Source: JAIQFL01 sp035295745 (GTDB lineage Bacteria; Acidobacteriota; Terriglobia; Bryobacterales; Bryobacteraceae). Taken from it: a DNA stretch of 64,000 nt. The stretch spans positions 44,243 to 108,242 of the forward strand of contig DATGIL010000060.1 in NCBI GenBank assembly GCA_035295745.1, given 5' to 3'. Made by a program: the position numbers and the translations under genes. Below the pieces are notes generated by a model. The model was not told where the DNA came from. It ran no database searches and worked only from the letters and a program-made list of their open reading frames with translations. The stretch's first letter is position 1, and every line of letters begins with the position of its first letter. Of this stretch, positions 60,402 to 64,000 are shown piece by piece.

Positions 60402-62054
60402 ATGAAGAATGGTGTCTTATGTCGTGCCGCCGTGCTTCTTTGGGCCGGCTTTTTGGTCGCATCGCCGGCGGCTTGGGCGGACGACCCCAAAGCCGATCCG
60501 GCCGGCATTGCCACCGGCGATAAAGGCTCGGTGGTGGATGCGGCCGGCAATCCATTTGCCGCCCCCGCGCCAACCGACCCGAACTCCCCCGACTTCGCGA
60601 AGAACAAGAAGGACTACGACGACTTCCAGTCACAGGCAGCCAAGGAGCCTCTCGCCGTCAAGCTTGCCGATTCCGTGGGTCACATCCGCGTGGCTACCAA
60701 CTTTGCGTGGACGCTCAACACTGGATACCTGGTGCTCTTCATGCAGGCTGGATTCGCGCTGCTCACCTGTGGCCTGATTCGCAAGAAGAACGCCGGCCAC
60801 CTGATGATGCTCAATTTCGCGGCCTACGTCTTCGCCTTCATCGCCTACTACGCTCTCGGATACGCGTTCCAGTTTGGCGCCGTGGCAGTGAACGCCGCGC
60901 CCTCGAACCTCGGTGGTACGCCGACTTTGAATCACTTCCTGCTCGGCAGCGGGCAGTGGGGCTTCCTAGGCGGCCGTGGATTTTTCCTTACCGGCCCCGC
61001 ATACGACGCGGGCAGTAATTGCTTAATGCTCTTCGAGGTCGTGTTCATGGAGACCGCCGGATACATCATCGTCGGCGCAATCTGTGAGCGCATCACGTTC
61101 TGGGCGTTTTTGATTTGCGAGCTATTCGTAGGCGCGATTCTGTATCCGGTCTTCGGCTGCTGGGTGTGGGGCGGCGGATGGCTCTCGCAGATCGGCGCCA
61201 CGCTGAATTTAGGTCATGGCTACGTGGACTTCGCCGGGTCGACCGTGGTGCATGCGGTGGGTGGTTTTTGCGCGATGGCCTTAGCGGTGATTCTCGGCCC
61301 GCGACTCGGAAAGTACGGCAAGGACGGCAAGCCGCGCGCGTTCCCCGCACACAATCTGGTTTACGTCGTGACTGGAACCTTCGTGCTGCTCTTCGGTTGG
61401 ATGGGCTTCAATCCCGGATCGACCCTGGGAGCGACGGACCTTCGCATCTCCGTGGTGGCGGTCAACACCAACCTCGCGGCGATCGCCGGCTCAGCGACCG
61501 CTCTGCTGCTCTGGTATTTCATGTTCGGTAAGCCGGATGTCACCATGGCCTGCAACGGAATGCTGGCGGGACTGGTGGCCATTACCGCACCATGCGCTTT
61601 CGTCTCGCCGACGTCCTCGGTGATCATCGGAATTCTTGCGGGCGCTTTGGTCTGTTTCGGTGTTCTCTTCAATGAGCGAATCACCAAGATCGACGATCCG
61701 TGTGGCGCGATCTCGGTGCACGGTTTCTGCGGCTGGCTGGGCGGCGTATGCGTCGGGATTTTCGCCGATGGCACCTATGGCGCCGGATGGAACGGCGTCG
61801 GTGCGTCGACCTATCTCGGGCACGCGGGCCAGGGCGTCACCGGTCTGCTGCACGGGGACACGCGCCAGTTCCTCTGCCAGTTGATGGGGGCGACGCTGTG
61901 CGCGCTGTGGGCGTTCGGCGCGACTTACGTCGTCTTCACGATCGTAAACAAGATCAAGTCGATGCGCGTTCCACCGGAAGTGGAGCGCGAGGGGCTCGAC
62001 GTGCCCGAGTTCGGCATGCAGGCGTACCCGGAAGACGCGGTGGTAAGCCAATAG
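60402..62054 (+). CDS. amt: Ammonium transporter
   Basis: A 550-residue AmtB-type transporter with AGGAG upstream of ATG 60402. The leader (MKNGVLCRAAVLLWAGFLVASPAAWA) is followed by about 75 polar residues before the first membrane helix (VATNFAWTLNTGYLVLFMQAGFALL), an unusually long periplasmic head. VDFAGSTVVHAVGG and ISVHGFCGWLGG carry the twin pore histidines. ETAGYIIVGAICERITFWAF is the region of the conserved Asp-type ammonium-binding helix. It conducts ammonium into the cell under control of GlnK. Confidence 0.95.
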   Translation: MKNGVLCRAAVLLWAGFLVASPAAWADDPKADPAGIATGDKGSVVDAAGNPFAAPAPTDPNSPDFAKNKKDYDDFQSQAAKEPLAVKLADSVGHIRVATNFAWTLNTGYLVLFMQAGFALLTCGLIRKKNAGHLMMLNFAAYVFAFIAYYALGYAFQFGAVAVNAAPSNLGGTPTLNHFLLGSGQWGFLGGRGFFLTGPAYDAGSNCLMLFEVVFMETAGYIIVGAICERITFWAFLICELFVGAILYPVFGCWVWGGGWLSQIGATLNLGHGYVDFAGSTVVHAVGGFCAMALAVILGPRLGKYGKDGKPRAFPAHNLVYVVTGTFVLLFGWMGFNPGSTLGATDLRISVVAVNTNLAAIAGSATALLLWYFMFGKPDVTMACNGMLAGLVAITAPCAFVSPTSSVIIGILAGALVCFGVLFNERITKIDDPCGAISVHGFCGWLGGVCVGIFADGTYGAGWNGVGASTYLGHAGQGVTGLLHGDTRQFLCQLMGATLCALWAFGATYVVFTIVNKIKSMRVPPEVEREGLDVPEFGMQAYPEDAVVSQ

Positions 62055-62069
62055 CCGCGGTCACCGAAG

Positions 62070-62288
62070 TCAGGTTCGTTTCGTCGTCCACCATCGGCGC
62101 GCAGCCACTACCGACCACACAGCTTCGACAAGGCCGAATGGCCATGCGCCCTGCAGGAATCCATACGCGGATCCCAGCGCGCAAGAGAAGGCAAACGCCA
62201 GAATGAACCAGTGGCTACGCTTCTCCAGCGCATAGCAGATGAGCATGGCCGAAACGGCAAAGAGTCCAAAGAGGGTGAGGGGATTCAC
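62070..62288 (-). CDS. Small membrane protein (72 aa)
   Basis: GTG 62288 opens NPLTLFGLFAVSAMLICYALEKRSHW; a second hydrophobic stretch is FILAFAFSCALGSAYGFLQGAWPFGLVEAVWSVVAARRW, so two or three membrane spans are likely. It resembles small proteins annotated as conserved hypotheticals in many bacteria. The start is uncertain because no clear ribosome-binding site is present. It converges on amt with a 15-bp gap. Longer in-frame starts overlap the oxidoreductase antiparallel frame and are not supported. Confidence 0.6.
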   Translation of the reverse strand: MNPLTLFGLFAVSAMLICYALEKRSHWFILAFAFSCALGSAYGFLQGAWPFGLVEAVWSVVAARRWWTTKRT

Positions 62289-62315
62289 GAGGAACAAGAT
62301 AGAGGGGGATTGAGT

Positions 62316-62339
62316 GGGGCCGCGGTGGAATGCGGCCCC
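62316..62339. terminator. Hairpin after the Gfo/Idh/MocA gene
   Basis: GGGGCCGC and GCGGCCCC form perfect 8-bp arms around an 8-base loop, 24 bases after the oxidoreductase stop. There is no T-tract on the minus strand, so it is a weak or non-canonical terminator. Confidence 0.4.
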
Positions 62340-62362
62340 ATGGGAGGAGAGACTCGACTCGA

Positions 62363-63934
62363 TCAGCCTTTCCAGTTGGGAGCCCATCCCTTGCGGTAGA
62401 AGGGCTTCAGGTACTGGTTGGCTTCGTTGTTGTTGGTAAAGCGCATCTTGGCGGCGTCCCACTCCAGCTTGCCTTCGACGCGCAGGGCTACCACGCCGAG
62501 CAACATCCACTCGACAAACGGGCCGGCCACATCGAAGTTCGAGCAAGCCGCCTCGCCGCCTTTGCAGGCGCGGATCCAGTCGTGATAGTGCCCAGGGGAG
62601 CGGCTCAGAATTTCCTGCGGGAAGTGATAATCCTGCATCTTGTCTACGGGGATGAGCCGGGTCTGCTCGCCGTAGGTGCCGGTGGTGATCATGCCCTTCT
62701 CGCCGATGAAGAGGCTGCCGTTGGCTTCCGTCCGGGCCGGGGGATTCGCCTTGAGCGCCTCGACCATCGCCCAGTTAAATACCTGGCCGGTGCCTTCGTT
62801 GCGCGGCATCTGAGGTGCGCCGGCGCCACGTCCGGCGCCTTGTCCACGGCCGCCACGCGCCTGTCCCTGCTGCCCCTCCTGCTGCCCTTGCGGACGGCTT
62901 GGACGCGGCATATCGCCGAGGTACTCGCCTTCCGGGACGCCGTTGATCTTGGGCTGTTCCTTCAAGAAGTCATACCAGAACACCTTCACCGGCGGCATGT
63001 TCCCGAAAGCCGGGAAATCGAAACGCAGCACGCACTGTTGCGGGAACATGAACCCACTGACGCCTTCCTTCTTCACGCACTCGACGCTGGTGGGCGCGCG
63101 CTTGCTGAGATTCAGTGACAGATTGGGCGCGCCCAGAATATGGCACGCCATGTCGCCGAGGGAACCGCAGCCGAAATCGTAGAAGCCGCGCCAATTGGAG
63201 GGCTGGTAGAAATTGCCGTTCGCGTAGCCGGCAGGATAGCCTTGCCCGCCCGAGGTGTAGGGGCGCGGCTTGGCACAGCCCAACCACAGGTCCCAATCCA
63301 GAGTGTCAGGAACCGCAGTGGGTTCGGGGATGTCTTTCACGCCCTGCGGCCAGATCGGCCGGTTGGTCCAGGCATGTACTTCAGTGACGCCGCCAATTTC
63401 CCCGTTCCAGATCATCTCGGCGCATTGACGCGTGCCTTCGTTGGAGTATCCCTGGTTACCCATCTGGGTTGCCACGCGGTACTTGGCGGCGGCTTCGCGG
63501 AGCATGCGCGCTTCCCACACGGTCCGCGTCAAGGGTTTTTGTACGTACACGTGCTTTCCGCGCTCCATGCAAGCCATGGCCGCTACCGCGTGCATGAAAT
63601 CCGGGATGGTCACGATGCAGGCATCAAAGTTCTTGCCCTCCTGATCGAGCATCTTGCGGTAGTCTTTGAATTTCGGCTGTTTGTCGAACTGCTTGTAGAT
63701 GCCCGCTGCCTGCTTGTCGTCAACGTCGCACAGCGCCACGATGTTCTCCGTCGCAGCGCAACCGCGAATATCGCTGGACGCTTTGCCGCCACACCCGATC
63801 GATGCCACATTGAGCTTTTCATTGGGCGATTTGTAGCCCATCATTTTGAGGGACGGCGTACTGCCGAATCCCCCAGTAGGGACAGCTCCGGCAAGCAGGG
63901 TGCCGAAGAAGAAATGTCGTCGCGAAAGTGCCAT
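62363..63934 (-). CDS. Exported Gfo/Idh/MocA oxidoreductase with low-complexity insert
   Basis: A 523-residue protein with a Tat leader LSRRHFFFGTLLAGAVPTGG. The NAD-binding motif is ASIGCGGKASSDIRG, followed by ENIVALCDVD, VTIPDFMHAVAAMACMERGKHVYVQKPL with the catalytic Lys in QKPL (EKP in most members), and GGVTEVHAWTNRP. Between the catalytic region and the end lies a Gly/Gln/Arg-rich insert (about residues 344-380). Tat export carries the folded, cofactor-loaded enzyme to the periplasm. The substrate is probably a sugar derivative. It has GAGG before the ATG and its own promoter region to the right. Confidence 0.9.
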   Translation of the reverse strand: MALSRRHFFFGTLLAGAVPTGGFGSTPSLKMMGYKSPNEKLNVASIGCGGKASSDIRGCAATENIVALCDVDDKQAAGIYKQFDKQPKFKDYRKMLDQEGKNFDACIVTIPDFMHAVAAMACMERGKHVYVQKPLTRTVWEARMLREAAAKYRVATQMGNQGYSNEGTRQCAEMIWNGEIGGVTEVHAWTNRPIWPQGVKDIPEPTAVPDTLDWDLWLGCAKPRPYTSGGQGYPAGYANGNFYQPSNWRGFYDFGCGSLGDMACHILGAPNLSLNLSKRAPTSVECVKKEGVSGFMFPQQCVLRFDFPAFGNMPPVKVFWYDFLKEQPKINGVPEGEYLGDMPRPSRPQGQQEGQQGQARGGRGQGAGRGAGAPQMPRNEGTGQVFNWAMVEALKANPPARTEANGSLFIGEKGMITTGTYGEQTRLIPVDKMQDYHFPQEILSRSPGHYHDWIRACKGGEAACSNFDVAGPFVEWMLLGVVALRVEGKLEWDAAKMRFTNNNEANQYLKPFYRKGWAPNWKG

Positions 63935-63973
63935 ACCGATAGACCTCGGAATTCTTTAAATGCTCAGGCGTCT

Positions 63974-64000
63974 TTATTTCTTGCCGAGGTTGCCACTCGG
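63974..64000 (-). CDS. Last codons of a gene entering from the right edge
   Basis: On the minus strand a frame ending GNLGKK and TAA lies 39 bases before the ATG of the Gfo/Idh/MocA gene. Only nine codons are in the window. It may be the upstream partner in the same transcription unit, but the assignment is weak. Confidence 0.3.
   Translation of the reverse strand, partial: PSGNLGKK

Overview
The window looks like a chromosomal segment of a soil Acidobacteriota, most likely of the Solibacter/Bryobacter group. The DNA is GC-rich. It carries a protein of the TIGR03435 family that is amplified in that group, many exported oxidoreductase- and glycosidase-like proteins with Tat-type leaders, quinoprotein dehydrogenases, DUF1080 and NIPSNAP proteins, and dispersed palindromic repeats. 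The assignment rests on family content and was not tested by a search.

Layout. 1-6.9 kb: start of a GH2 glycosidase, a pair of exported TldD/TldE-like proteins, two unknown proteins and the TIGR03435 protein. 7.0-11.5 kb: two tandem thymidylate-kinase-like P-loop proteins (the second with Lys replaced by Arg in its P-loop), a SixA phosphatase and a DUF2252 kinase-like protein in one tight run, then guaB facing it. 11.8-20.6 kb: a PQQ/cytochrome c dehydrogenase facing a minus-strand run of NIPSNAP, alpha-L-rhamnosidase, AraC regulator, VOC protein and phnW. 20.7-26.9 kb: PadR regulator with a perfect palindrome over its ribosome-binding site, a MITE-like element, DUF1080, a metallo-hydrolase/Gfo-Idh-MocA/TIM-barrel sugar operon, a second quinoprotein and an S4 RNA-binding protein. 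27-36 kb: group II intron remnant, repeats, a helical-repeat protein with an overlapping small gene, a response regulator/double-kinase hybrid/response regulator operon, Mn catalase and a DUF892 ferritin-like protein, then a 7-unit tandem repeat array. 36-46 kb: multi-PAS hybrid kinase, DUF362 protein, atypical IleS, AAC(6')-like acetyltransferase, epoxide-hydrolase-like protein, a second repeat array, an unknown gene and two small genes. 46-55 kb: glucarate dehydratase facing a five-gene minus-strand run (membrane fusion protein, CzcA pump, TolC-like protein, KDPG aldolase, DUF4097 protein). 55-64 kb: porin, KdpDE-like two-component system, glnK-amt nitrogen operon, a small membrane protein and an exported Gfo/Idh/MocA protein.

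Genes that seem to work together. Glucarate dehydratase and KDPG aldolase, with the rhamnosidase, the sugar oxidoreductases and the quinoproteins, point to oxidative use of plant sugars. The porin, the KdpDE-like system and glnK-amt share a direct-repeat operator motif in their promoters, which suggests one regulon for nutrient uptake. The response regulator/hybrid kinase block next to Mn catalase and DUF892 suggests a stress-signalling island.

Non-coding content is unusually rich: one dispersed palindrome family (27.1, 35.3, 44.6, 50.3 and 55.2 kb) that is amplified at three loci with a different private spacer each time, a MITE with 52-bp inverted ends plus a solo end, two G-rich tracts, and the 3' end of a group II intron. 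No rRNA, tRNA or CRISPR was found.
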